Below, piece after piece: positions 8,869 to 17,772 of a stretch of 64,000 nucleotides of DNA. Origin of the DNA: Caproicibacterium argilliputei (GTDB taxonomy: Bacteria; Bacillota; Clostridia; Oscillospirales; Acutalibacteraceae); contig NZ_CP135996.1 in the NCBI RefSeq assembly GCF_029211325.2, positions 2,046,001-2,110,000 on the forward strand, written 5' to 3'. The notes below the pieces were generated by a model. The model made no database searches. It was not told the DNA's origin and worked only from the letters and a program-made list of their open reading frames with translations. A program made the translations under genes and the position numbers. Positions within the stretch are counted from its first letter, which is position 1. Each line of letters begins with the position of its first letter.

Positions 8869-9495
8869 TTACATTCGGTACAGCAATTCGGTGTAAATGC
8901 TTTTGACAAACACACAGAACTGCTGAATCAGCGACGCAATCATGACCGTCAGAAAGAGGATGATGCAGATGCTGAGAAACGTCAGGAACAGCATGCCGAA
9001 CGTTTTGGCAACCGAGTAGTTGTGAATGGTCATTACGCTGGAAAACATCAGCATCAGAAACCACACAATCGCAATGCCGATTAGCACATGGTAAAATGCC
9101 GCCTCATCTGCGGTCATCACATTGCTCAAAAGTGCCACGGGAATAAAAAACAGAATCATCGGCGTCAAAGAAAGGGAGGCTGCCATAGCAATGTCGCGAA
9201 ACGTACCGTCGCCATCCATCAGGCTTGTCACAGACCAGCTGCCCGCGCACCACAGCAGAAACGCCAGCGACACATAGCCGAGATCCGCGAAGGTGTTGTA
9301 CGAAAGCGGGTCGTTAGGATTGATAATGAATCCGGTGTACTGCTTTAAAAAGGAATAGGAAATCCAGAACAAAATTAGATTTACAAAAATGATGCTTGTG
9401 TGCCCCTGCTTCTCGTACTTCATGTTGTAGAAACCATCCACCGGATGAAACAGCACGTATTTCGGCAGGGCAAAATACGCCTTCAGCTTTTCCAT
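8869..9495 (-). CDS. Yip1-domain integral membrane protein
   Basis: This 208-aa protein has a short cytoplasmic start (MEKLKAYFALPKYVLFHPVD) and about five membrane helices (IIFVNLILFWISYSF, YVSLAFLLWCAGSW, LTPMILFFIPVALL, IAIVWFLMLMFSSV, GMLFLTFLSICIILFLTVMI). The fold matches the Yip1/DUF1282-type family, whose role in bacteria is unknown. It overlaps the 3' end of the NHL gene by 13 bp, so the two are co-translated. Its position between NHL and DUF5696 genes suggests one membrane complex associated with the importer; this is inferred from order only. Confidence 0.75.
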   Translation of the reverse strand: MEKLKAYFALPKYVLFHPVDGFYNMKYEKQGHTSIIFVNLILFWISYSFLKQYTGFIINPNDPLSYNTFADLGYVSLAFLLWCAGSWSVTSLMDGDGTFRDIAMAASLSLTPMILFFIPVALLSNVMTADEAAFYHVLIGIAIVWFLMLMFSSVMTIHNYSVAKTFGMLFLTFLSICIILFLTVMIASLIQQFCVFVKSIYTELLYRM

Positions 9496-10949
9496 GATGC
9501 CCGCCCCTTTCCTTTCTGCTTTGCCTTTTTATAGAAACTCCTGCCCACAAAGAATGCCACAAGCAGGCACAGCACCAGAATAATTTGTGTATTGTGCGAG
9601 CGCAGCCATTCGTTGCGGTAGCGGTGAAATGCAATGGAGTAGTCCCGCTTATCCATGCCCTTTTTTAGGTACGTCATGGCCTCCGCGTTTTTGTTCTGCG
9701 CCAGCAGGGACTTGCCGATGCCGGTGTACGCCAGCTCATAGTGAGCGTCCAGCTTCAGCACATTGTTCCAAACCTGCACCGCCTGCGTTTCCTCTCCGTC
9801 GTAGCTGAGCGCAACCGCCCGGTCAATCAGCTGCCCATACTGGGTCGGCTGGAACAATACAATCTGCCCGCGCGTCTGGTCCAGCACATACAGATTTTCT
9901 TTCCAGTTTGCCAGAGCAACAGGCTTTTTAAAGGAACCAAGCTGGTCACCGAGGCTGCCGAAGATGTAAAGCAGGTTGCCCTCGCTGTCATAGGTGAAAA
10001 TACGCCCGCGGGTACTGTCCAGGGCAGCGTACACGCCGTTTTCGCGCACGGTGATGTCCTGAAACTTGCTTGGCCCGCTGTAAGAGCCCTGTGTGCGGTA
10101 GGTCAGGTCGCCGGAAATAGGTCTGGTTGTGTTGTAATTCACCAGAACATCCGCACCGCTTGGGTTAATTTTCCGGATATTCTTCGTTTCTGTGGTGTTG
10201 GCATCCGTGGCATACACAAATCCGTCCTCGTCAATGTCCAGACTGGTAAACTCCGTGGGGATGAACAGCTGCATCTGGGAACGCTGTGCCTTCGTGGAAA
10301 TCGTGCGCCAGAACTTGTCGGCGAAGCTCACCTGCACCTTCATGGAACCGTAGTATCCGTAAAAGGCACCGGACTGGTCAAAGCCCATAATGCCGTCCGT
10401 CACGTTTTCGGCAATCACATAATACCGATTGGCGCTGTCCACCCCGACTTTCAGTGGGGAAAAGACAAAGTCGCTGCCCACCAACGTACTTTTGCCAACC
10501 CCAAAGGTCTGGTACAGTGTACCATCCGCATTAAGCGAAACAATGCGGTGGTTGCCGGTGTCTGCAATATGGATTTTCCCATCCTTGCCGATGGTAACGC
10601 CCTTGGGCCCTTTGAAACTGTCTGCTTTTCCGTTGTTGACAAACTGGGTCAGCACCCGCTTCTCGTGCATTTTCGCGTCCAGTTCCACAATGCGGTTGTT
10701 GCCGGTGTCTGCCACATAAAGGCAGCCGTCCGGCCCGACCGCCAGCCCACTGGGCGTGCTGAACGCGGCCGTACCGCAGTCCTGTCCAGTGTAAGCGCAG
10801 ACCGGCTGGTACGGAACCGGCGAGGGAACCACCCGCCCCCAGTAGTCATAGTTGTAACTTTCATACGGCACATCCGCGTGCACGGCTGTGGTCAAGGAAC
10901 AAACTGTCAGCAGGACGGCCGCCAAAACGGCAATTCTTTTTTTCTTCAT
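9483..10949 (-). CDS. secreted/membrane-anchored NHL-repeat protein with TPR-like segment
   Basis: The 488-aa protein has a Sec signal (MKKKRIAVLAAVLLTVCSLT, cleavage after HADA-like AVHA). Several NHL beta-propeller blades follow, two of them clear: PSGLAVGPDGCLYVADTGNN and PKGVTIGKDGKIHIADTGNH. Further weaker blades extend to about residue 370. Residues about 375-440 resemble a tetratricopeptide repeat (VQVWNNVLKLDAHYELAYTG, then KSLLAQNKNAEAMTYLKKGM). A C-terminal helix (IILVLCLLVAFFVG) with a lysine-rich tail anchors it outside-in. NHL propellers bind ligands or partners, so it may be an extracellular scaffold or sugar sensor of the importer. Confidence 0.8.
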   Translation of the reverse strand: MKKKRIAVLAAVLLTVCSLTTAVHADVPYESYNYDYWGRVVPSPVPYQPVCAYTGQDCGTAAFSTPSGLAVGPDGCLYVADTGNNRIVELDAKMHEKRVLTQFVNNGKADSFKGPKGVTIGKDGKIHIADTGNHRIVSLNADGTLYQTFGVGKSTLVGSDFVFSPLKVGVDSANRYYVIAENVTDGIMGFDQSGAFYGYYGSMKVQVSFADKFWRTISTKAQRSQMQLFIPTEFTSLDIDEDGFVYATDANTTETKNIRKINPSGADVLVNYNTTRPISGDLTYRTQGSYSGPSKFQDITVRENGVYAALDSTRGRIFTYDSEGNLLYIFGSLGDQLGSFKKPVALANWKENLYVLDQTRGQIVLFQPTQYGQLIDRAVALSYDGEETQAVQVWNNVLKLDAHYELAYTGIGKSLLAQNKNAEAMTYLKKGMDKRDYSIAFHRYRNEWLRSHNTQIILVLCLLVAFFVGRSFYKKAKQKGKGRASWKS

Positions 10950-10960
10950 TCTGTCAGCCC

Positions 10961-11851
10961 CTAATCTTTCATTCCCGATGTGGACATCGTTTCAATGACA
11001 TTGCTCTGCGTAATCAGGAAAATGATAATCGGAATACTAATCATAATCAGGCCAATGGCGCCCGCTGTGCCCTGGCGGGCAATGCCGCCCTGGGCAATCT
11101 GGTTGAGCGCGTAGCTCAAAGGTTTCAGTTCCTCGCTGCGCAGGAACCCGGCGCCGGAAACGCCCCACAGCCCCTGAAACTGCAAGAGCCCCAGCGTCAG
11201 CCACGCCGGCTTGACATTTGGCATGACGACTTTCCAGAAAATCATGTACTCCGACGCGCCATCCAGTCTGGCAGACTCCAGAATGGAATCGGGAATCTGC
11301 TCCATAAACTGCTTCATAATGAACAGCCCCAGTCCGGAAGAAAGCGCCGGAAGAATCACCGCCAGATATGTATTGTTGATGCCCAACTTGGAGATGATGA
11401 TGTAATTGGGTACGGAGGTGACCACCGGAGAAAACATCAGGGAGAGCACTACCATCTTAAACAGCACATTGGAACCCGGAAAGCGGTGCTTCGCCAGCGG
11501 ATAAGCCGCCAGGGAAGAAAACAGTACGTGCCCCACCACACCGCACACCACAATTATCAATGTGTTGATGATGTACCGGCTAAATGGCACCCAGGAGTCA
11601 GACATTTCCGTACCGAGCGTTTCGAAGTTTTCAATGGTTGGATGCCGCACAAACACATCTGGCGGCATTTTGAAGTATTCATCCAGCGGTTTAAAGGCAT
11701 TGTTGACAATCATGATGAGTGGAAACGCCATAAACAGCCCCATGACCGCCAGAAAAAGGAACATTGCAAAGTTGCCGCCGGCAGAGCGGTTGACACGGTG
11801 CACCTTAATCCGCCTGCGCTTTGGATTTCCGTTGATTTGTTTGCTTTTCAT
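10961..11851 (-). CDS. carbohydrate ABC transporter permease, MalG-like
   Basis: The protein has 296 aa, a basic N-terminus (MKSKQINGNPKRRRIKVHR), six membrane helices, and the EAA loop SILESARLDGASEYMIFWKV followed by VMPNVKP. It starts 1 bp after the stop of the preceding MalF-like gene and is followed after 11 bp by the NHL gene. This is the inner-membrane partner of the first permease pair and would serve the CBM-containing binding protein. Confidence 0.92.
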   Translation of the reverse strand: MKSKQINGNPKRRRIKVHRVNRSAGGNFAMFLFLAVMGLFMAFPLIMIVNNAFKPLDEYFKMPPDVFVRHPTIENFETLGTEMSDSWVPFSRYIINTLIIVVCGVVGHVLFSSLAAYPLAKHRFPGSNVLFKMVVLSLMFSPVVTSVPNYIIISKLGINNTYLAVILPALSSGLGLFIMKQFMEQIPDSILESARLDGASEYMIFWKVVMPNVKPAWLTLGLLQFQGLWGVSGAGFLRSEELKPLSYALNQIAQGGIARQGTAGAIGLIMISIPIIIFLITQSNVIETMSTSGMKD

Positions 11852-11852
11852 C

Positions 11853-12806
11853 TCAGTCTGCCACCCTCCTTAACAGACGGTTCACCAATTTGTTGGATAG
11901 AACCATAATCAAAAACAGCAGCGTGGCAATCGCAGACGCGTACCCCATTTCAAACCGGATGGAACCGTAGTCAATCAAATGCGTCACCATGGTTGCGCCC
12001 GCATAGTTGACACTGGGGTTGCCGCAGAGGTTAATAGAAATATCGGAAACCGCAAAGGACTGTGTAATCTGCAGTACCGCGCCCAGCAGCAGCTGCGGCT
12101 TCATGGCAGGCAGCGTAATGTGCCACAGCTCTTGCCAGCGGTTGCGGATGCCGTCGATGGCGCCCGCCTCGTACAGGGTTTTATCCACCGTTTGCAGGCC
12201 GGCGATGAAAACCAGAAAACCGGTGCCAAGGCTCAGCCAGAGCTGAATGATGATCAGCAGCGGCATGATGTACTGCGAATCCTTGAACCAATTGATTTCA
12301 CTGGTAATCAGCCCCAGGTGCAGCAACAGCGAGTTGGCATAGCCGTAACGGTCGCCGCTGAAAATCAGCAGCCAGACGAAGTACGCGTTGCCGCACAGGG
12401 AGGGCGCATAAAACACAACGGTCAGAAATGAACGCAGCTTCGGCCCGAAGTCGTTAATGATCCATGCGAAGAAAAAGCAGGCAAAATAGCTGACCGGCCC
12501 GGTGATAATGGCAAACAGCAGCGTGTTCTTGACGGCAATGGTAAAGATGTTATCCTCCAAAAACAGCTGGGTGTAGTTGCGCAACCCCACAAACGACGGC
12601 GGTTGCAGCACATTGAAATAGCAAAGGCTCAGAACCATGGACGCCGCCACCGGCAGAACCGTAAACAGAAAAAACAGAATAAAGTAAGGCGCCATCATGA
12701 CATAGCAGGCACGGCTGCACTTCATGTTTTCCCACAGGCCGTGCTTTTGCTGCGGCTGAATTTTGGGAACAACGGCGTTTCCGGCGTCTTTTGTATGTAT
12801 CTTCAA
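11853..12806 (-). CDS. carbohydrate ABC transporter permease, MalF-like
   Basis: The protein has 317 aa, with a first helix PYFILFFLFTVLPVAASMVL and an EAA loop TLYEAGAIDGIRNRWQELWH preceding ITLPAMKP. It lies 12 bp downstream of the large binding-protein gene and 1 bp upstream of its MalG-like partner. The pair is distinct in sequence from the permeases at 4261-6256, so the operon encodes two different translocation pores. Confidence 0.92.
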   Translation of the reverse strand: MKIHTKDAGNAVVPKIQPQQKHGLWENMKCSRACYVMMAPYFILFFLFTVLPVAASMVLSLCYFNVLQPPSFVGLRNYTQLFLEDNIFTIAVKNTLLFAIITGPVSYFACFFFAWIINDFGPKLRSFLTVVFYAPSLCGNAYFVWLLIFSGDRYGYANSLLLHLGLITSEINWFKDSQYIMPLLIIIQLWLSLGTGFLVFIAGLQTVDKTLYEAGAIDGIRNRWQELWHITLPAMKPQLLLGAVLQITQSFAVSDISINLCGNPSVNYAGATMVTHLIDYGSIRFEMGYASAIATLLFLIMVLSNKLVNRLLRRVAD

Positions 12807-12818
12807 TTTCTCCGCCTC

Positions 12819-15755
12819 CTAGGAATCCAAGCGGAACTCTTCCCGCTTGCTTGCAATTTCGTCATTGATGGCTTTCACATTGTCCATCAGCGCCTCGCGC
12901 GCATCCTCCGTCTGGTCAATGACCACGGTAGAAAACGCATTTTGAATGTCGCGCGCGGTGTAGTAGGAACCTGGCACCTGCGGAATCCCCTGCACGTGTG
13001 CAAACGCTTTGGCAATGCTGTTGTAATCCTCCGCAGGCCACGGCAAGCGCTTCAGCGCTTCGATATTTGCGGTCGGGTAGCGGGCAGATGCGCCCTGCAG
13101 CGCTTCCATTCCACGGCCGTAAGCGGTCTGCACATCCGCGGAAGTCCACCACTTCAAAAACTCCCACGCGCTCTGTTTGTCTTTGGCATTCTGCATGATG
13201 ATGGTGGCTGTACCGGTAGAAGCCGCCGCATGACTGACCGTGCCGTCTGCCTGCACCGTACCGGGCACCTCGGTAAAGCCCCACAGCCCCTTGATTTCCG
13301 GCGCGGCAACTTGCAGCGTATTATAAAGGGTGTAATCGCTGACAACCAGCGGCGCTTCGCCGGTACGGAAGCGGTTCTGTACATCGAATTCGCGTGTCAG
13401 CGTGTAAGCCTGGTAATACTTCACCCATTCTTTAAAAGCGTTGACCGCTGTTTTGCTGTCGAGTGCGGAGGACTTGCCGTCCTTTGTGTAAAACTGGCCG
13501 CCATTCTGGTACAGGAACATTCCGTAAGAGATATCCGCGGACGACCCTGCCCCGCCCTGCTGGGCAGTGTTCAGCGGCAGCATACCAAACTCCATGTGGT
13601 TTTTGCTCAGTACAGAAATATCGGCTTTCACATCGTCCCAGGTTTTCGGAACGTGCATATTGAGCTTTTTCAGAATATCCTTGCGGTAAAACAGCATATT
13701 GAAGGTCTGGGTTTCCGGCAGCGCATAGGTTTTGCCGCGGAACGTAAACGGCAGCATCGCACTGCTTCGAAAGCGCTTCTCAACCTCCTGAAAGTCCGAA
13801 AACTGTGACAGATCCGCTGCCGCGCCGCGAATCCCGTAATTCATTGGCGTATCGCATGTGACCTGCATGGCAACATCCGGCCCCTGCCCTGCCAACGTAG
13901 CCTGCAGCAGCGTGCCCTGCGGCACGAGCATTAGGTTGACGTTAATGCCGGACTGCTTGGTAAAGGATGAATCAATCAGCGACTTGATGGTGTCTGCCTG
14001 GTCGCGGCCGGTGCCGATCCAAACCGTGATGGACTTCGCGCTGCTGCCGTTTGACACATTTCCCACGGCGTTGTAGTCCGTGGTAAACGAACTGCCAAGC
14101 AGCTTTAGCTGATGCAGCATTCGGTCCCAAAAGGTATTATGCAGCACCGGCGCCTCTGCGGACGGTGGCTGAATGGTGAGAAAATCCACCTGCAGCGGCA
14201 TACTCGCCACCTGCGTCAGCCAGGTTCCCAGTGAACCGATATTGGTTTTGAAGCTGTCCTTTTTGCCCGGAATCTCCTCAACATCCCGGTAAAAATCATT
14301 CAGCTGCTGCGTCACCGTTTGAATCAACGCTTCCTTGTCGCTGTTTTTACCGGTCAGACTTTCAATTTTCTTTTCGACGCCCACCAGCCGAACGTACTCC
14401 TGCCAGATTTGCTTGGAGAGGTTCGGCAGGTTTTTTGCCACCTGATAGTCGCGCCATTGGTCGGTATCCTCGCCGGTCAGCATAATGACCTGCTGATAAA
14501 TGTCATTCAAATTCGTAACGCTGGTCTGCACATTGCGCAGGATGCTGGCTGCCGCGCCTAAAACCACTTTCAGCCGCAGGATGTGCTCCCCTTTGGTCAG
14601 ATAAAACAGATACGGGGAAGCATCCCCCAGTGTTTTTTCGTACCAGTCATTGTCATACTGGAAGGCAATCTCTTCCATCTCCCGGAACGGCACTTCGCCG
14701 TCAATCTGCAGTTGGCGCGGTACATACAGCCCCTGCATCCAGTTCTGCTTCACGTGCATACCGATTTTGTAAAGCCCGGTTTCCGGCACGGAAACTTTCC
14801 ACTCGATCCACTGCCCCGCCTGGCACCAGTTGGCACCGCCGACGGAGTTTAAGCGGATGCTGCCCGTGCTGGGCGGCTGCACAGAAGGACTGGAACGATC
14901 CGAAAGCGGTGCAAAGGTCGGGTCGGAAGATTTGTAAACGCTTTCCGCCTGCACCGTAATGCTCTGCCCGGATGCAGCTTTGTACCCCTTCTCTTTGTAC
15001 TGCGCACTGACCTGCTGATATGTCGGCACCTCTGGCTGCTGACAAATCTGCAGCTCTCGCAACAGCATGGGTTCTTCCTGCGAAATCAGGCGGACAGTGT
15101 GCTTTCCGGCTGAAAAATAGAACTTCAGCGGCTCGGTATAGTACCCGCTGGCGTCGTAAAGAAATTCCTTGCTCCACTCCGGTTTTTCCACTTCGTCAGG
15201 CTTCAGTTCATTGCCCTGATTGTCTTTCTCAAACTTACCGGATGCAAACCCCCACTGCCGCGAAAGCTCCACAATGCCCGCTTCCGCGTAGGGCAGCTTG
15301 CCGTCTATGTACACCGCGCGGCCAATATCGGCGCTTTTGCCCTCCACCGGGTAATACTGCAACGCCAGATTGTACAGCCCCGCCTGCCGGATATTCACCG
15401 TCCACTCAATCCAGCCGGACTCACCGGTCAGAACCGAAGTGCCCGAAACACCCTGATAGTCCGCATAGCGCTTAACCTCCATGCCGCTGACCTGTGTGTA
15501 GTCCTTTGCCTCCACCTCGTAAGTATCTGCCGGAGAGGCAGCGTTTTTGTACTGCTGCAGGTAATCTTCGTACTTGTACTTGCTTTGCATGGAAAACGTA
15601 TCGATTTCATCTTTGCCGCTCTGTGATTCGCTGACTTGCTGTGCGGCAGTCTGGGTGCCCGTGTCTGCCCAAACCGGGCTGGGACTCATCTGCAAAACCA
15701 TGGCACACGCCAGCACCGACGCAAGCAGGGCCTTCATTCTCTTCCTACACTTCAT
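12819..15755 (-). CDS. very large extracellular solute-binding protein with two N-terminal CBM-like domains
   Basis: This is a 978-aa secreted protein, about twice the usual binding-protein length. After a signal peptide (KALLASVLACAMVLQM, then SPVWAD) two jelly-roll domains are visible. Residues about 55-240 contain EVEAKDYTQVSG, GWIEWTVNIRQAGLYNLALQ and GKHTVRLISQEEP. Residues about 268-405 contain VQAESVYKSS, QWIEWKVSVPETGLYKIGMH and GEHILRLKVV. Both resemble CBM6/CBM35-type modules. A helical linker leads to a type 1 solute-binding domain from about residue 570 (ITVWIGTGRDQADTIKSLID) to the end. There is no clear lipobox, so surface retention is unexplained. It is the first gene of the operon, with an AAGGGGAG site upstream. 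Confidence 0.88.
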   Translation of the reverse strand: MKCRKRMKALLASVLACAMVLQMSPSPVWADTGTQTAAQQVSESQSGKDEIDTFSMQSKYKYEDYLQQYKNAASPADTYEVEAKDYTQVSGMEVKRYADYQGVSGTSVLTGESGWIEWTVNIRQAGLYNLALQYYPVEGKSADIGRAVYIDGKLPYAEAGIVELSRQWGFASGKFEKDNQGNELKPDEVEKPEWSKEFLYDASGYYTEPLKFYFSAGKHTVRLISQEEPMLLRELQICQQPEVPTYQQVSAQYKEKGYKAASGQSITVQAESVYKSSDPTFAPLSDRSSPSVQPPSTGSIRLNSVGGANWCQAGQWIEWKVSVPETGLYKIGMHVKQNWMQGLYVPRQLQIDGEVPFREMEEIAFQYDNDWYEKTLGDASPYLFYLTKGEHILRLKVVLGAAASILRNVQTSVTNLNDIYQQVIMLTGEDTDQWRDYQVAKNLPNLSKQIWQEYVRLVGVEKKIESLTGKNSDKEALIQTVTQQLNDFYRDVEEIPGKKDSFKTNIGSLGTWLTQVASMPLQVDFLTIQPPSAEAPVLHNTFWDRMLHQLKLLGSSFTTDYNAVGNVSNGSSAKSITVWIGTGRDQADTIKSLIDSSFTKQSGINVNLMLVPQGTLLQATLAGQGPDVAMQVTCDTPMNYGIRGAAADLSQFSDFQEVEKRFRSSAMLPFTFRGKTYALPETQTFNMLFYRKDILKKLNMHVPKTWDDVKADISVLSKNHMEFGMLPLNTAQQGGAGSSADISYGMFLYQNGGQFYTKDGKSSALDSKTAVNAFKEWVKYYQAYTLTREFDVQNRFRTGEAPLVVSDYTLYNTLQVAAPEIKGLWGFTEVPGTVQADGTVSHAAASTGTATIIMQNAKDKQSAWEFLKWWTSADVQTAYGRGMEALQGASARYPTANIEALKRLPWPAEDYNSIAKAFAHVQGIPQVPGSYYTARDIQNAFSTVVIDQTEDAREALMDNVKAINDEIASKREEFRLDS

Positions 15756-16211
15756 GAATACATCATCGCTCCCCTTGAATCATCAAGATTATTGCCCCAA
15801 AACGCGCAAAGCGCGTAAAAGCTTTCTTAACAGCTTTTGCTGTACATTTTTTTCGCAAATTTCCCGAAAACACGCAAAATTTCAGGAATGCCTATCATTT
15901 CAATATAAAAATGAACGATTTATCAAATATTTATTAGGCGTTTTAACAACCCCAGTATAAAGGAATCCATATTTTTTTCAATATGTAATCTAAATCTGGG
16001 CAATATTTGAATAATTTAAGGCAAAATATGAATATTGCACAATTCGTTTGCACATTATTTTAATTTTTAAGCGATTATAATCTTACATTTCACGACTGCC
16101 AAACAAAAAGGGACATGGCAGCCTTCCGTTTTCACAGGTAAACTGACCACTGTGAATCCGAAAAGCGCCATGCGCCTTTTTCAAAAAAACGAGCAGAGCC
16201 CGCCGTATCCC
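15756..16211. other. AT-rich intergenic region upstream of the sugar-uptake operon
   Basis: This 456-bp gap separates the operon start from the 3' end of the MATE gene. It holds the operon promoter, a leader of about 190 nt, and in that leader a short ACGCGC/GCGCGT hairpin followed by TTTT (about 15800-15815), which could be a weak attenuator. I see no gene. Confidence 0.6.
15954..15981 (-). promoter_or_regulatory. probable sigma-A promoter of the nine-gene sugar-uptake operon
   Basis: On the minus strand TTGAAA (15981-15976) and TATACT (15959-15954) are 16 bp apart, about 200 bp before the first gene, in an AT-rich tract. Confidence 0.55.
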
Positions 16212-17603
16212 TTACGTCTGCGGTTCTTCTTTTGCAGCTGCCGCCGCTTCTCTCGCGGCAATCCGGCGTTTGAGCCAGCCGCCTTTCCAATAGTACAAAA
16301 CGAACAACAAGGAGGACAGTACCCAGGAGATGGGATAGCTGAACTCCACTGCCTCTACCGTATGCCACAGCGGCAGTGCCGCCACCAGCCACACAATCCG
16401 CAGGCCGCACACGCCAAAGCAGGTAATGGCCGTCGGCACGGCAACGTCCCCGCAGCCCCGCAGGGTGCCGGAAAAAATTTCAATGCAGATATACGTCATG
16501 TAAACTGGAACCAGAAAATGCATCATCTGCACCCCCTGCTCCACCACAGCGGTGTCGTGGGAAAACAACCGGAACAGTAGGGCGCTGGACGGATACAGTA
16601 CCCCGCTGATTGCCAGCGTAATCCCCACGGCCAGCCCCAGTGCCACCAGTGTGCCTTTTTTTACCCGCCGGTACAAACCCGCACCGAAGTTCTGACCAGC
16701 AAACGTGGTTACGGAAATTCCCAGAGAACTGATGGTCATCCAGAATAGAAAGTCGATTTTACCATACACACTCCACGCCGCCACCGCAATCGTGCCAAAG
16801 CCGTTAATACCGCTTTGAATCAAAATATTGCTCACACTGTAAAGCGAGCTTTGCAAGGCGGCAGGCAAGCCAATCCGGCAGATGCTTTTCAGAATCTCTT
16901 TGTCCAGTGTAATCCGTGAGCGCCGCAGCGTCCACGGCACGTTTTCACCCGCCAAACAGCGCAGTGTCAGCAGGGCGCTTGCCGTTTGGCTGAGCACTGT
17001 TGCGATGGCCGTGCCAGCCACGCCCAAATGGAAAATCGGCACCAGTATCAAATCCAGCACGATGTTCAGAACGGATGCAAGCATTAAAAAATACAGCGGG
17101 CGCTTGGAGTCGCCCACTGCGCGCAGGATACTGGCGCCCATATTGTAAATCATCTGCGGAATCATACCCAGAAAGTAAATGCGCAGATACAGCACCGCCT
17201 GATCCAGAATATCCGCCGGCGTGCCCATCGCCACCACAGCCGCACGGGCAGTCAGCAGCCCCAGCACCGTCAGCACTGCGCCGCCCAGCAGCGCAAGCGC
17301 CAGCGCCGTGTGCACCTGCCGGCTCACCAGTTCCAGCTGGTCAGCGCCGTAGCTTTGCGAAATCACCACACTGGCGCCGCTGCAGAGCCCGACAAAAAAG
17401 CCGACCAGCAGCTGCACAAAGGAGCCTGTCGCCCCAACCGCAGCCAAAGCTTTGGTGCCCACAAAATTGCCGACAATCAGCGCATCGGCTGTGTTGTACA
17501 GCTGCTGAAAAAAAGTGCCGAACCAAATCGGCAAAAAGAAGAGAAGCATCTGCTGTGCGATGGAACCCTTCAGCATCGCATTTGCCGAACAAGTCTGTTT
17601 CAT
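16212..17603 (-). CDS. MATE-family multidrug/sodium antiporter
   Basis: The protein has 463 aa and twelve predicted helices in two homologous halves. The MATE signature is near the start (MLLFFLPIWFGTFFQQLYNT, ADALIVGNFVG, ALAAVGATGSF) and its repeat follows at mid-protein (SVSNILIQSGINGFG, TIAVAAWSVYGKI). These exporters use a Na+ or H+ gradient to expel organic cations or metabolites. The start at 17603 has a perfect GGAGGAAAT spacing; the upstream in-frame ATG at 17687 has none. It appears monocistronic. Confidence 0.92.
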   Translation of the reverse strand: MKQTCSANAMLKGSIAQQMLLFFLPIWFGTFFQQLYNTADALIVGNFVGTKALAAVGATGSFVQLLVGFFVGLCSGASVVISQSYGADQLELVSRQVHTALALALLGGAVLTVLGLLTARAAVVAMGTPADILDQAVLYLRIYFLGMIPQMIYNMGASILRAVGDSKRPLYFLMLASVLNIVLDLILVPIFHLGVAGTAIATVLSQTASALLTLRCLAGENVPWTLRRSRITLDKEILKSICRIGLPAALQSSLYSVSNILIQSGINGFGTIAVAAWSVYGKIDFLFWMTISSLGISVTTFAGQNFGAGLYRRVKKGTLVALGLAVGITLAISGVLYPSSALLFRLFSHDTAVVEQGVQMMHFLVPVYMTYICIEIFSGTLRGCGDVAVPTAITCFGVCGLRIVWLVAALPLWHTVEAVEFSYPISWVLSSLLFVLYYWKGGWLKRRIAAREAAAAAKEEPQT

Positions 17604-17716
17604 ATTTCCTCCGAACCTCTTCAAATTCCCGCTTTTCACGAACTTTCCGCAAAAATAGCCAGTGAAATTCAGTTTACGACAAAACACGCAAAAAGTAAAC
17701 CCTTACCCACATACCA

Positions 17717-17752
17717 CAAAAAAAGCGCGAACCGTCGTGAAACGGCACGCGC
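17717..17752 (-). terminator. terminator after the DUF6076-like gene
   Basis: On the minus strand GCGCG..CCGT pairs with ACGG..CGCGC, followed by seven T residues, 20 bp after the stop. Confidence 0.75.
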
Positions 17753-17772
17753 CTTTGCCTTTAAAAATTCGC

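Noticed and set aside
7456..9084. A 542-codon plus-strand open frame
   Set aside because: It is antisense to the DUF5696 and Yip1 genes, has no ribosome site and shows biased composition typical of a shadow frame.
9741..13808. Long plus-strand frames at 9741-10964 and 12603-13808
   Set aside because: Both are shadows of the NHL and binding-protein genes, which have clear domains on the minus strand.
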